A stretch of DNA of 6,800 nucleotides from JAHFIW01 sp035495855 (GTDB lineage: Bacteria; Patescibacteriota; Patescibacteriia; SG8-24): positions 1 to 6,800 of the forward strand of contig DATJFD010000029.1 of the NCBI GenBank assembly GCA_035495855.1, in the 5' to 3' direction. Both the position numbers and the translations under genes were made by a program. Positions 1-5,320 of this stretch are shown piece by piece. Positions within the stretch are counted from its first letter, which is position 1. Each line of letters opens with the position of its first letter. The notes below the pieces were generated by a model, which saw nothing but the letters and a program-made list of their open reading frames with translations, had not been told where the DNA came from and ran no database searches.

Positions 1-211
1 CGGGGACGCCGGTCGCGCTCGTGAGGCGGAGCTGGTAGTTGAGGACGCGGTTGGAGGAAGGGCCGGAGGCGAGGGCGGTGCCCGAGAACAGAGAACAGAG
101 AACAAAGAACAGAGACGCGAATGAAGACAAAAAAGCACCAAGGCGCGCTCCATGGCGGATGGTGCTAAAAAAATCGATAGGGGTTGTGATTTTTGGGACG
201 AGTCGCGGCAC
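1..211 (-). CDS. N-terminal fragment of a predicted secreted or surface protein (NYQ-RL start)
   Basis: An open frame runs on the minus strand from a GTG at 211 to the window edge, about 70 codons, after an in-frame stop at 239-241. The product has a short N-terminal segment with several basic residues (R3, K7, R22, R26). A hydrophobic core follows (LSSFASLFFVLCSLFSG), then an A-L-A signal-peptidase-like site. The mature start reads N-R-V-L-N-Y-Q-L-R-L-T-S-A-T-G-V-P. I recognise this N-Y-Q-x-R-L-T-(D/S)xxGxP opening from the start of large extracellular proteins in CPR and related bacteria. The function of the missing body cannot be judged. A promoter at 249-277 puts transcription start about 30 nt before the GTG, which supports this start, although no clear Shine-Dalgarno is present. 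A TTG at 128-130 is an alternative start. The heptad repeat at 83-117 falls inside the signal-peptide codons. Confidence 0.6.
   Translation of the reverse strand, partial: MPRLVPKITTPIDFFSTIRHGARLGAFLSSFASLFFVLCSLFSGTALASGPSSNRVLNYQLRLTSATGVP
83..117 (+). repeat. Heptanucleotide tandem repeat tract, 5 units
   Basis: Five consecutive 7-base units begin CGAG, AGAG, AGAG, AAAG and AGAG. The first four are followed by AAC and the fifth by ACG. Units two and three are identical. The tract lies on the strand opposite the edge gene, inside its signal-peptide codons. A gain or loss of one unit would shift the frame, because 7 is not a multiple of 3. The same order of four-base frameworks recurs at 5284-5318. 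Confidence 0.85.
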
Positions 212-412
212 AAATTTCGCGCCCGATCTCTTTTTATTTTATGACCTTATTTTAGCATTTTTTCGGACTTTTCTCAAGGCTCATTTTTGGCCTCATTAAG
301 CTTCAAAAAAAGCTTTTTTGGTGATGACTTCGTCCCCGATCCATAACCGGCGGGCATAAAAGCAAAGTTATCCCCCCTTCCAGACGTCGAAAGCCGAAAA
401 ACCGCTCCATAA
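212..412. other. AT-rich intergenic stretch without a gene
   Basis: Apart from the promoter at 249-277 I see no coding sequence here. The short open frames crossing it are low in coding character or are shadows of the tRNA. The notable element is the run at 304-320, nearly palindromic (A7, GC, T6), with AAGCTT at 298-303 and 310-315. It could form a weak hairpin on either strand, but its stem is A/T only apart from the central GC, so I do not call it a terminator. Confidence 0.5.
249..277 (-). promoter_or_regulatory. Sigma70-type promoter for the edge surface-protein gene
   Basis: On the minus strand, TTGAGA (277-272) is separated by exactly 17 nt from TAAAAT (254-249). Each hexamer matches the consensus at five of six positions. 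The predicted start near 242 leaves about 30 nt before the GTG at 211. The surrounding DNA is much richer in A and T than the genes. A second TAAAAT at 241-236 has no -35 partner. Upstream, 298-319 holds A-tracts and T-tracts around two AAGCTT palindromes, possibly bent or UP-like DNA. Confidence 0.6.
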
Positions 413-437
413 AGCAAAAAGCCCCACGATGTGAGGC
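413..437 (-). terminator. Rho-independent terminator of the initiator tRNA
   Basis: On the minus strand, GCCTCAC and GTGGGGC pair as a 7-bp stem (one G-U) around an ATC loop at 437-421. TTTTTGCT follows directly. It begins 9 nt after the encoded CCA end of the tRNA. It would also stop read-through from the glycosyltransferase operon, which has no terminator of its own. Confidence 0.8.
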
Positions 438-445
438 GTTTTGCT

Positions 446-520
446 TGGTTGCGGGGCTGGGATTCGAACCCAGGGTCTCGAGGTTATGGGCCTCGCGAGA
501 TGCCGCTTCTCCACCCCGCT
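446..520 (-). tRNA. Initiator tRNA-fMet (anticodon CAU)
   Basis: A complete 75-nt cloverleaf with encoded CCA. Acceptor AGCGGGG pairs with CCCCGCA except at 1:72 (A·A). The D stem is GAGA/TCTC with loop AGCGGCA. The anticodon stem is CGAGG/CCTCG with loop CCCATAA. The variable loop is AGACC, and the T stem CTGGG/CCCAG encloses TTCGAAT. The mispaired 1:72 end and A11:U24 are hallmarks of bacterial initiators and separate it from elongator Met and Ile2 tRNAs. Departures from the E. coli type are A1 instead of C1, C33 instead of the near-universal U33, and A29-U41 in place of the first of the three G-C pairs, leaving an AU/GC/GC stem. It has its own promoter and terminator and lies just behind the glycosyltransferase gene. 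Confidence 0.93.
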
Positions 521-529
521 GCGCAACTG

Positions 530-544
530 AGCGGAAATTCCGCT
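530..544 (-). repeat. Perfect short hairpin in the tRNA 5' leader
   Basis: AGCGGA and TCCGCT form a perfect 6-bp inverted repeat around 3 nt. It ends 9 nt before the mature tRNA 5' end and lies inside the transcribed leader predicted from the 561-589 promoter. It may aid leader folding or RNase P processing; no function is proven. Confidence 0.5.
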
Positions 545-560
545 TTCTATGGACGTCGGG

Positions 561-589
561 AGTATACGATTTTTAAGCCCGGTCGTCAA
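561..589 (-). promoter_or_regulatory. Promoter of the initiator tRNA gene
   Basis: Minus-strand TTGACG (589-584) lies 17 nt before TATACT (566-561); each hexamer has five of six consensus bases. Transcription would start near 554, giving a leader of about 34 nt before the mature 5' end at 520. The -35 box includes the TGA stop codon of the glycosyltransferase gene (588-586). Confidence 0.75.
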
Positions 590-1782
590 GCGATGTCGTG
601 GCCTCTGCTTTCGACGCGCGGGGCCGTCGCACGAACGTACGAGGCCAAGGTCATCTCCGCCGTCCTCCGCCAGGTGAAGGCCGCCGCCCGCTCAAGGCCG
701 GCGTCCCGCAGCCGGCCCGCGAACGCGGCGTCCTGCCAGACCGATCGCAGGGCATGCGCGATGCCTTCCTCGTCGCGAGGAGCGACAAGTATCGCGGCCT
801 CGCCGCAGACCTCGGCGAGCGCCGCGGTGTCCGATGCGATCACCGGCACGCCCGCGGCCATGGCTTCGAGCACGGGCAATCCGAAACCCTCATAGAGCGA
901 CGGGAACACGAAGGCGGCGGCGAACGCGACGACCGCGTGCTTGTCCCTGTGCGGAAGATACCCGAGGAAACGGACGCGCTCGCGGCCGAGCTCGCGGTTC
1001 GCGTCCGCGGCCGCATCGAACGCGGGCTTGTCCTTCCATCCGCGGCCGCCGGCGACGGCGAAGATCGCATCGTCGGGAAGCCATCCCCTCTTCGCCGCGT
1101 GCGCGAACGCGCGGATCGCGGTCGCGATGTTCTTGCGCGGCTCGATGGTGCCCAGGAACAGCAGGTACTTTCCTTTCTGCAGGCGATGTCGCGCGAGCGC
1201 GTCGGCGTCGCCCGCGGTCGGCGCCTCGGCGCCTTCCGGGATGACGTCGATTTTTTGCTCAACCAAGCCGAAATTCCGCATCACGTCGGCCCGCGTCGCG
1301 AACGACGGGACGATCACGCGACGTGCATGTCCGACGGCGTGCGGCACGAGCAGGCTCTTGGAAAAACTCTGCGTACCGAGCGCGCCGGGCGGGAACCATT
1401 CGGGATGATCGTAGATGGCGAGATCGTGCACCGTGACGACCCACGGCCGCCGGTAGAAGAGCGGCACGACGTTCGCCGGGCCGTGCAGCAGGTCGAGGCG
1501 TTCGCGCTCGAAGACCGAGGTCACGACCATGTGGCCGTACACGAACGGCATGTAGCGGCGGATGGAACGGAACGGCAGCACGCGCGCGGACGCGCGGGGA
1601 TGCCCGGCGAGCAGTTCGCGCTTGGCCGCGGCGGCGTCATGGTTGTCGAAGAAGAGCACGTACTCGTTCCCGCGGTCGAGCGCGAGCAGCGACGCGACGA
1701 GATGGTGGACGTAGTGCCCCACCCCGGCCGATTCGCCGGCCTCGGGATGGAGGATGGAGCGACAATCGATGCCGATCTTCAC
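586..1782 (-). CDS. Glycosyltransferase, GT4 family (GT-B fold)
   Basis: A 398-residue enzyme predicted to move a sugar from a nucleotide-sugar donor to an envelope glycan or lipid acceptor on the cytoplasmic side of the membrane. The N-terminus K-I-G-I-D-C-R and a glycine-rich loop (G-E-S-A-G-V-G-H-Y-V) open the first Rossmann domain. The linker L-F-L-G-T-I-E-P-R-K-N leads into the donor-binding domain. There, E-G-F-G-L-P-V-L-E (about 298-306) is the E-x7-E motif typical of GT4 retaining enzymes, followed by A-G-V-P-V-I-A-S-D. Length is normal for the family. The GTG start at 1782 is chosen because it overlaps the upstream stop as GTGA and begins the conserved domain. The longer in-frame extension to 1980 is the upstream gene read in another frame. 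Donor, acceptor and product are not visible. The stop codon is embedded in the tRNA promoter. Confidence 0.9.
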   Translation of the reverse strand: MKIGIDCRSILHPEAGESAGVGHYVHHLVASLLALDRGNEYVLFFDNHDAAAAKRELLAGHPRASARVLPFRSIRRYMPFVYGHMVVTSVFERERLDLLHGPANVVPLFYRRPWVVTVHDLAIYDHPEWFPPGALGTQSFSKSLLVPHAVGHARRVIVPSFATRADVMRNFGLVEQKIDVIPEGAEAPTAGDADALARHRLQKGKYLLFLGTIEPRKNIATAIRAFAHAAKRGWLPDDAIFAVAGGRGWKDKPAFDAAADANRELGRERVRFLGYLPHRDKHAVVAFAAAFVFPSLYEGFGLPVLEAMAAGVPVIASDTAALAEVCGEAAILVAPRDEEGIAHALRSVWQDAAFAGRLRDAGLERAAAFTWRRTAEMTLASYVRATAPRVESRGHDIA

Positions 1783-2270
1783 AGGAATACCTTGAACGCG
1801 GCGACGCCGCCGGTGACCGCGAGCGTGACGATGGTCCCGGAAATGAGATTGCCGAGGATGATGTAAGGGAAGGCCTTCTTGAACGGCAGGTGCAGCAGGT
1901 ACGCGCCGAGCGTGCCGGTCCACGCGCCCGCGCCCGGCAGCGGGATGGCGACGAAGATGACGAGCGCCGCGAGGCCCCACTTGGTCATGCCGCCGTGCAT
2001 TTTGTCGTGGGTGTGGCGCAGCACCGCGTCAGTGATGCGATGAAGGATGCCGCGGCGCCGTTCCATCAGGCGCACCCACCAGTCGCAGAGCGCGTAAATG
2101 AGCGCGACGGGGATCGCGTTGCCGAGCTGGGCGAGGAGAAATACCTCCCAGACCGGAAGATGGTAGCCGAGGATGCCGACGGGGATGCCCGCGCGCAGCT
2201 CGCCGACGGGCATCGCGGACAGCGCGATGACGACGAGCTCCGGCGGGACGCCGGCGAGGACGGTGGTCAT
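1779..2270 (-). CDS. Small multidrug-export family membrane protein (COG2426/SMEP-like)
   Basis: A 163-residue integral membrane protein. Hydrophobic segments lie at about 9-34, 40-66, 98-126 and 133-160, with a basic cytoplasmic loop between (R-R-R-G at 71-74, H/K-rich 85-98). Family-like signatures include E-L-R-A-G-I-P-V-G-I near residue 24 and I-P-L-P-G-A-G-A-W-T-G-T at 109-120. Both resemble Sm_multidrug_ex (COG2426) proteins, which have re-entrant proline/glycine-rich turns. Despite the family name, transport activity is poorly established, so the substrate is unknown. Its ATG starts 1 nt after the carboxypeptidase stop, and its TGA overlaps the glycosyltransferase GTG. Both junctions suggest translational coupling. 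The envelope-related neighbours fit a role in membrane transport of cell-wall or glycan components, but that is inference. Confidence 0.85.
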   Translation of the reverse strand: MTTVLAGVPPELVVIALSAMPVGELRAGIPVGILGYHLPVWEVFLLAQLGNAIPVALIYALCDWWVRLMERRRGILHRITDAVLRHTHDKMHGGMTKWGLAALVIFVAIPLPGAGAWTGTLGAYLLHLPFKKAFPYIILGNLISGTIVTLAVTGGVAAFKVFL

Positions 2271-2271
2271 G

Positions 2272-3219
2272 TCACTGGGAGCTCAGTTCGTGCCCCGGCC
2301 AGGCGTAAGCGTCGAAGGCCCAGTACATCAGGCTCTTCACTTCCTTGAAGCGCGCTTCCTTGGTCGGCGCGCCGAGCACCACGGCGACGACGCCGTCGCC
2401 GTCGCCGTTCTCCGCGGCGGCCCCGAAGCAGTAGCCCGCTTCTTCGGTGTAGCCGGTCTTGCCGCCGAGGAAATGGTACGGATCGCGCTCGAGGAACCCT
2501 CCGAGCAGCTCGTCGGTCGAGCGTACGGCGTGCGGGAGGCCGGTCTTCGCGGTGAAACGGTAGGCGGACTTCGTCACGGTCCGGCGGATCTCGTCGCGCG
2601 ACAGGGCGGTGCGCACGAGGATGGCGACGTCGCGCGCGGTAGCCACGTCGTCCGCTTCAAGGCCCGTCGGTTCGACGAACTTCGCGCCTGTCATGCCGAG
2701 CTGCGAAGCCTTCTCGTTCATCTTGGCCACGAACTCCTCGCTGGTAAGGCCGGTCGAGCGCGCCAGCGCGACGGTGGCGCCGTTGGCTGAGGGTACGAGA
2801 CTGAGGTTGAAAAGGTTCTCGACCGTGACCTTTTCGCCGGGGATCAGGTACGGAACGCCGCCCGGTCGCTCGTCGCCGGGCTTCACCTCGACCACGGCGT
2901 TCCAGTCGGGACCTTGGTCGAGCACGACGAGCGCGGTCATCAATTTCGTGATCGACGCGAGCGATTGCGGCGCGTCGGCGTTCTTCTCGAACAGCTCGGC
3001 CCCCGTCTTCCAATCCGCGACCATGACCGACCGCGACTGCGTCTCCAGTCCGAGGCGGCTCGGGTCCTTCTTCACGGGAACGGGAACGACGGGCTTCGTC
3101 ACGGCGGCGGCGAGCGGCAGCGTCGAGCGGCGCGGCGGCACGTACTCGGCGACCGAAAGACCCGGCTTTGCCGGGGTGAAGGTCAGGTACATGGTGAGCG
3201 CGAGCAGCAGCGAGAACAT
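2272..3219 (-). CDS. Serine-type D-Ala-D-Ala carboxypeptidase (peptidase S11, DacF-like)
   Basis: A 315-residue penicillin-binding protein of the S11 family that removes the terminal D-alanine from peptidoglycan stem pentapeptides outside the membrane. All three catalytic motifs are present and ordered: S89-I-T-K92 (nucleophile and base), S144-A-N146 and K254-T-G256. Supporting family sequence includes the P-T-G-L segment near 184 and G-G-K-T-G-Y-T-E-E-A-G around 252-262. The N-terminus has a short hydrophobic segment (about 2-16) that could be a signal or anchor. A Pro/Lys-rich linker (about 40-55) precedes the catalytic domain. The protein ends soon after the catalytic domain, with no C-terminal PBP5 domain or amphipathic anchor visible, so retention may rely on the N-terminal helix. 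The start lies 10 nt after scpB without a clear Shine-Dalgarno. Confidence 0.93.
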   Translation of the reverse strand: MFSLLLALTMYLTFTPAKPGLSVAEYVPPRRSTLPLAAAVTKPVVPVPVKKDPSRLGLETQSRSVMVADWKTGAELFEKNADAPQSLASITKLMTALVVLDQGPDWNAVVEVKPGDERPGGVPYLIPGEKVTVENLFNLSLVPSANGATVALARSTGLTSEEFVAKMNEKASQLGMTGAKFVEPTGLEADDVATARDVAILVRTALSRDEIRRTVTKSAYRFTAKTGLPHAVRSTDELLGGFLERDPYHFLGGKTGYTEEAGYCFGAAAENGDGDGVVAVVLGAPTKEARFKEVKSLMYWAFDAYAWPGHELSSQ

Positions 3220-3229
3220 GGCGGATCGG

Positions 3230-3838
3230 TCAGGCGGCTTCGGACGGGTTTTCCTGCGGGGCGGCTTCGCCTTCGGCGGCGGGCGCGGCGTCCGCGGGTT
3301 TGGCGTTGGCCATCTCGAGCACGCGCACGATGTTCTCGTGCGAGCGCAGCTTGTCGAAATCGGGAAGCTCCTCCACGCCGGCGATGCCGAGGAAGCGGAT
3401 GAAATCCATCGTCACGCGGAAGGTCGTCTGCGGATCGTAGGGTTCGCCCTGCGCCTCGACGAGGCCGCGCATGAGCAGGTTGCGGAGGATGAGGCTGCAA
3501 TTGACGCCGCGGATCTGTTCGAGCTCGGCCTTCGAGACCGGCCCGCGGTAGGCGATGATGGTGAGCGTCTCGAGCGACGGCTTGGTGAGCTCGCCGGTGG
3601 TCTCGTCCTTCAGGAAATCCTGCACCAGCCGCGCGTTGTCCGGCGAGGTGGACAGCTGGACCTCGTTGCCGTTGTGGAGCAAACGGATGCCGCTGCCTTC
3701 GGCGTTGTACTTGGCGACGAGCGCGTCGAGCGCGGCCGATACCTCTTCCTTTTCCGCGCCGCAGACCTCCGCGAGGCGCTTCAGCGTCATGGGACGGGCG
3801 GCGACGAACAGCAGACTTTCGATCTTGGATGTCAGCAT
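3230..3838 (-). CDS. scpB: Segregation and condensation protein B
   Basis: ScpB, 202 residues, dimerises and binds the kleisin ScpA in the SMC complex that compacts and separates the nucleoid. The N-terminal winged helix starts with K-I-E-S-L-L-F-V-A-A-R-P-M. The second winged helix holds the family signature E-T-L-T-I-I-A-Y-R-G-P-V-S-K, then I-R-G-V-N and L-I-L-R-N-L-L-M-R-G-L-V-E. The F-L-G-I-A-G-V-E-E-L-P region closes the conserved part. The last roughly 24 residues are an Ala/Pro/Glu-rich, probably disordered tail. The ATG at 3838 is chosen over an open frame reaching 3898 because it begins the conserved domain and has AAGGAA just upstream. The longer version would overlap scpA with an arginine-rich unrelated sequence. 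It sits directly behind scpA, the usual order. Confidence 0.95.
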   Translation of the reverse strand: MLTSKIESLLFVAARPMTLKRLAEVCGAEKEEVSAALDALVAKYNAEGSGIRLLHNGNEVQLSTSPDNARLVQDFLKDETTGELTKPSLETLTIIAYRGPVSKAELEQIRGVNCSLILRNLLMRGLVEAQGEPYDPQTTFRVTMDFIRFLGIAGVEELPDFDKLRSHENIVRVLEMANAKPADAAPAAEGEAAPQENPSEAA

Positions 3839-3841
3839 AGG

Positions 3842-3847
3842 TTCCTT
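3842..3847 (-). promoter_or_regulatory. Ribosome binding site of scpB
   Basis: AAGGAA on the minus strand lies 3 nt before the ATG at 3838, in the 11-nt gap after the scpA stop (3850-3852). It is the clearest Shine-Dalgarno in the window and settles the scpB start. Confidence 0.7.
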
Positions 3848-3849
3848 GT

Positions 3850-4563
3850 TCAGGCGGCGACGGGTTCGACGTTCTTGGCGATGACGATGTCTCCCCACAT
3901 CTTCTCCTGGTCCACGGTGACGGCTCGCTGCTTCACGAGCTCGAGGAGGGCGAGGAAGCTCACGATGACCTCGGTGCGCGATTCGGCGGAGGCGAGGACC
4001 GACGAGAAGCGGACGGACGTGGCCTGGGCGATGAGCCCCTGGATCTGCCGGATCTTCTCGTGGATGGAGACCGTCTTCTCGACGACCGCGCGGGGGACCT
4101 TCACGAGCGGCTCAAGCCGGGCGATGACGCCGCGCAGCAGGTCGGCCATCGCTCCCCCGGTGAGCTTCTTCGGCGGGGCAAAGCCGATGTCGACGTGCGG
4201 CAGCTTCTCATGGACGAACAGGAACCTCCGTTTGCCGATCATCGATTCGACGGCCTTGGAGGCGTCGAGATATTCCTTGTAGATGCGCAGCTGCGATTCG
4301 AGGTCGCCCTCCTCCGCCTCGGCGAGGCCCTGGAGGAACGGCAGCAGGATCTTCGATTTGATGAACAAAAGGCGCGACGCGATCACCAGGAAGTCCGCGA
4401 GCTCTTCCGGCGGGATCTCCGGATGGTCATGGACGTAATGCAGGTAACCGTCCGTGACGTGCGCCAGCGACACCTGCGAGATGTCGAGCTTCTCCGACTC
4501 GATGAGCTCCAGGAGCAGGTCGAGCGGTCCTTCGAATTGTTCCAGTTTCACGGCGAAGCCCAT
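3850..4563 (-). CDS. scpA: Segregation and condensation protein A (kleisin)
   Basis: ScpA, about 237 residues, bridges the SMC head domains and recruits ScpB. The N-terminal domain carries the classic V-K-L-E-Q-F-E-G-P-L-D-L-L-L opening (about 5-18), then L-I-E-S-E-K-L-D-I-S and a helical F-L-V-I-A-S-R-L-L-F-I-K-S block. The middle is charged. The C-terminal winged helix (F-L-A-L-L-E-L-V-K-Q-R, near the end) is the SMC-head-binding part. Length is typical. I prefer the ATG at 4563 because the conserved domain begins five residues later. A GTG at 4581 adds six residues and leaves a 4-nt gap to the upstream stop. The gene lies between a tRNA-deacylase gene and scpB. Confidence 0.95.
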   Translation of the reverse strand: MGFAVKLEQFEGPLDLLLELIESEKLDISQVSLAHVTDGYLHYVHDHPEIPPEELADFLVIASRLLFIKSKILLPFLQGLAEAEEGDLESQLRIYKEYLDASKAVESMIGKRRFLFVHEKLPHVDIGFAPPKKLTGGAMADLLRGVIARLEPLVKVPRAVVEKTVSIHEKIRQIQGLIAQATSVRFSSVLASAESRTEVIVSFLALLELVKQRAVTVDQEKMWGDIVIAKNVEPVAA

Positions 4564-4585
4564 ACGTTCCGCGGCCGTCACGGCC

Positions 4586-5176
4586 TCAGCGGCGCTTCTT
4601 AGCCGCGGGCCTCGCAGGCTTGCCCTTGCCCTTCTTGGGGGCCTTCTTCGGCTTGGCCCTCGCCTGCAGCTTCATCTTGTTCTTCTTGCCGAACGAGCCG
4701 ACGACCGGCGCCTCGACGGCGACCAGGTCCTTCACCTTCATGCGGAGGTGTTCGGTGAACGATTCCGCGCCGACGAGCGCTTCCTTCGTCTTGAGGAGGG
4801 CCTTGTCCATGGCCGTGCCAAAGCCGCGCATGCTGCCGAACGGGGTGAGCGCGCCGGGTTCGATGCCCAGCTTCTTCATCCCCTTCTCCATGACGAGCTC
4901 GATCTTCTTGGCGTTCAGCGCCTTCTTCAGCTTGCCGAGGTCGACGTAATACGAAGCCGGCACGATCACGACGTAGTGGCGCGACTCGGTCTTCTTGAAC
5001 GCGGGAAGTTCGGCCTTCACGAGCAGGGTCTTGGCGACCTTGTCGAGCTCTGTGCCCATGGTCTGAGCGAGGTCGTAGGCGGTGTAGACCTTCCTGTGCT
5101 TCACCACTTCGAACTTCACGTTCTTCTTGCCGAGGTGGAGGATGATCTTCTTCGAAGCGGGCTTGGAAGCGGGCAT
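4586..5176 (-). CDS. YbaK/EbsC-type aminoacyl-tRNA deacylase with lysine-rich C-terminal tail
   Basis: A 196-residue protein whose first roughly 160 residues match the YbaK/ProRS-insertion (INS) domain fold, a family that hydrolyses mischarged tRNAs in trans. Visible features are V-K-H-R near 25, the segment V-A-K-T-L-L-V at 47-53 (K49 corresponds to the conserved lysine of this family), the core strand H-Y-V-V-I-V-P-A (67-74), and G-A-L-T-P-F-G (108-114), the counterpart of the G-x-x-S-P-x-G loop with T for S. Substrate cannot be read from sequence. The last 33 residues (164-196) hold 13 lysines and 4 arginines, an addition not part of the core domain and likely binding nucleic acid. It is the first gene of the operon, followed closely by scpA. 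Confidence 0.82.
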   Translation of the reverse strand: MPASKPASKKIILHLGKKNVKFEVVKHRKVYTAYDLAQTMGTELDKVAKTLLVKAELPAFKKTESRHYVVIVPASYYVDLGKLKKALNAKKIELVMEKGMKKLGIEPGALTPFGSMRGFGTAMDKALLKTKEALVGAESFTEHLRMKVKDLVAVEAPVVGSFGKKNKMKLQARAKPKKAPKKGKGKPARPAAKKRR

Positions 5177-5200
5177 GTGGTCGCGGTTAAATTCCCCCTT

Positions 5201-5230
5201 ACTTTACCCAAATCCCCGCTTATTTGACAG
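5201..5230 (-). promoter_or_regulatory. Candidate promoter of the deacylase-scpAB-envelope operon
   Basis: On the minus strand CTGTCA (5230-5225) stands 18 nt before TAAAGT (5206-5201); each hexamer matches consensus at four of six positions. It lies between the aspS terminator and the first gene of the operon, where a promoter is needed. Predicted start near 5194 leaves a leader under 20 nt. It is weaker than the other two promoters in the window. Confidence 0.4.
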
Positions 5231-5249
5231 CCTAAGAGGTCGTTCGGCA

Positions 5250-5285
5250 CGAAAAACGAAAAATCCGCTCTGTTGAGCGGATTTT
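5250..5285 (-). terminator. Rho-independent terminator of aspS
   Basis: AAATCCGCTC (5261-5270) and GAGCGGATTT (5275-5284) form a 10-bp stem with a 4-nt loop. On the minus strand the stem runs into five T, then CG, then five T. It starts about 37 nt after the aspS stop. A short T run on the plus-strand side could make it function both ways, but no plus-strand gene is seen. Confidence 0.88.
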
Positions 5286-5318
5286 CCTCTCGACTTTCCA
5301 CTCTAAACTCTCGACTCC
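5284..5318 (-). repeat. Degenerate heptanucleotide repeat tract, 5 units
   Basis: Read on the minus strand, five 7-base units begin GGAG, AGAG, AGAG, AAAG and AGAG, with variable triplets TCG, TTT, TGG, TCG and GAA. The tract fills the space between the aspS stop codon (5323-5321) and the terminator stem. Apart from the first base, the order of the four-base frameworks is the same as at 83-117. Confidence 0.7.
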
Positions 5319-5320
5319 CG

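Noticed and set aside
83..117. Heptad tract as a CRISPR-like array
   Set aside because: Units are 7 nt with no spacers and no cas genes nearby; it is a simple tandem repeat.
298..319. Plus-strand hairpin followed by T run
   Set aside because: The stem is short and almost entirely A-T, and no plus-strand gene ends before it.
368..589. 73-codon minus-strand frame
   Set aside because: It covers the initiator tRNA, its promoter and its terminator.
598..1866. 422-codon open frame on the plus strand
   Set aside because: It is antisense to the GT4 glycosyltransferase, is Arg/Gly-rich and has no recognisable domain.
1783..1980. N-terminal extension of the glycosyltransferase
   Set aside because: The 66 extra residues are the SMEP gene in another frame (Arg/His-rich); the GTG at 1782 overlaps the SMEP stop and begins the conserved fold.
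3839..3898. 20-residue N-terminal extension of ScpB
   Set aside because: It overlaps scpA and is arginine-rich; the ATG at 3838 has a proper ribosome binding site.
2609..4282. 557-codon open frame on the plus strand
   Set aside because: It is antisense to the carboxypeptidase, scpB and scpA, all with clear family motifs. Its translation is low-complexity and spans three real genes; high GC with biased third positions produces such shadows.
5224..5229. Plus-strand TTGACA as a -35 box
   Set aside because: No -10-like hexamer occurs at 16-18 nt and no plus-strand gene follows.
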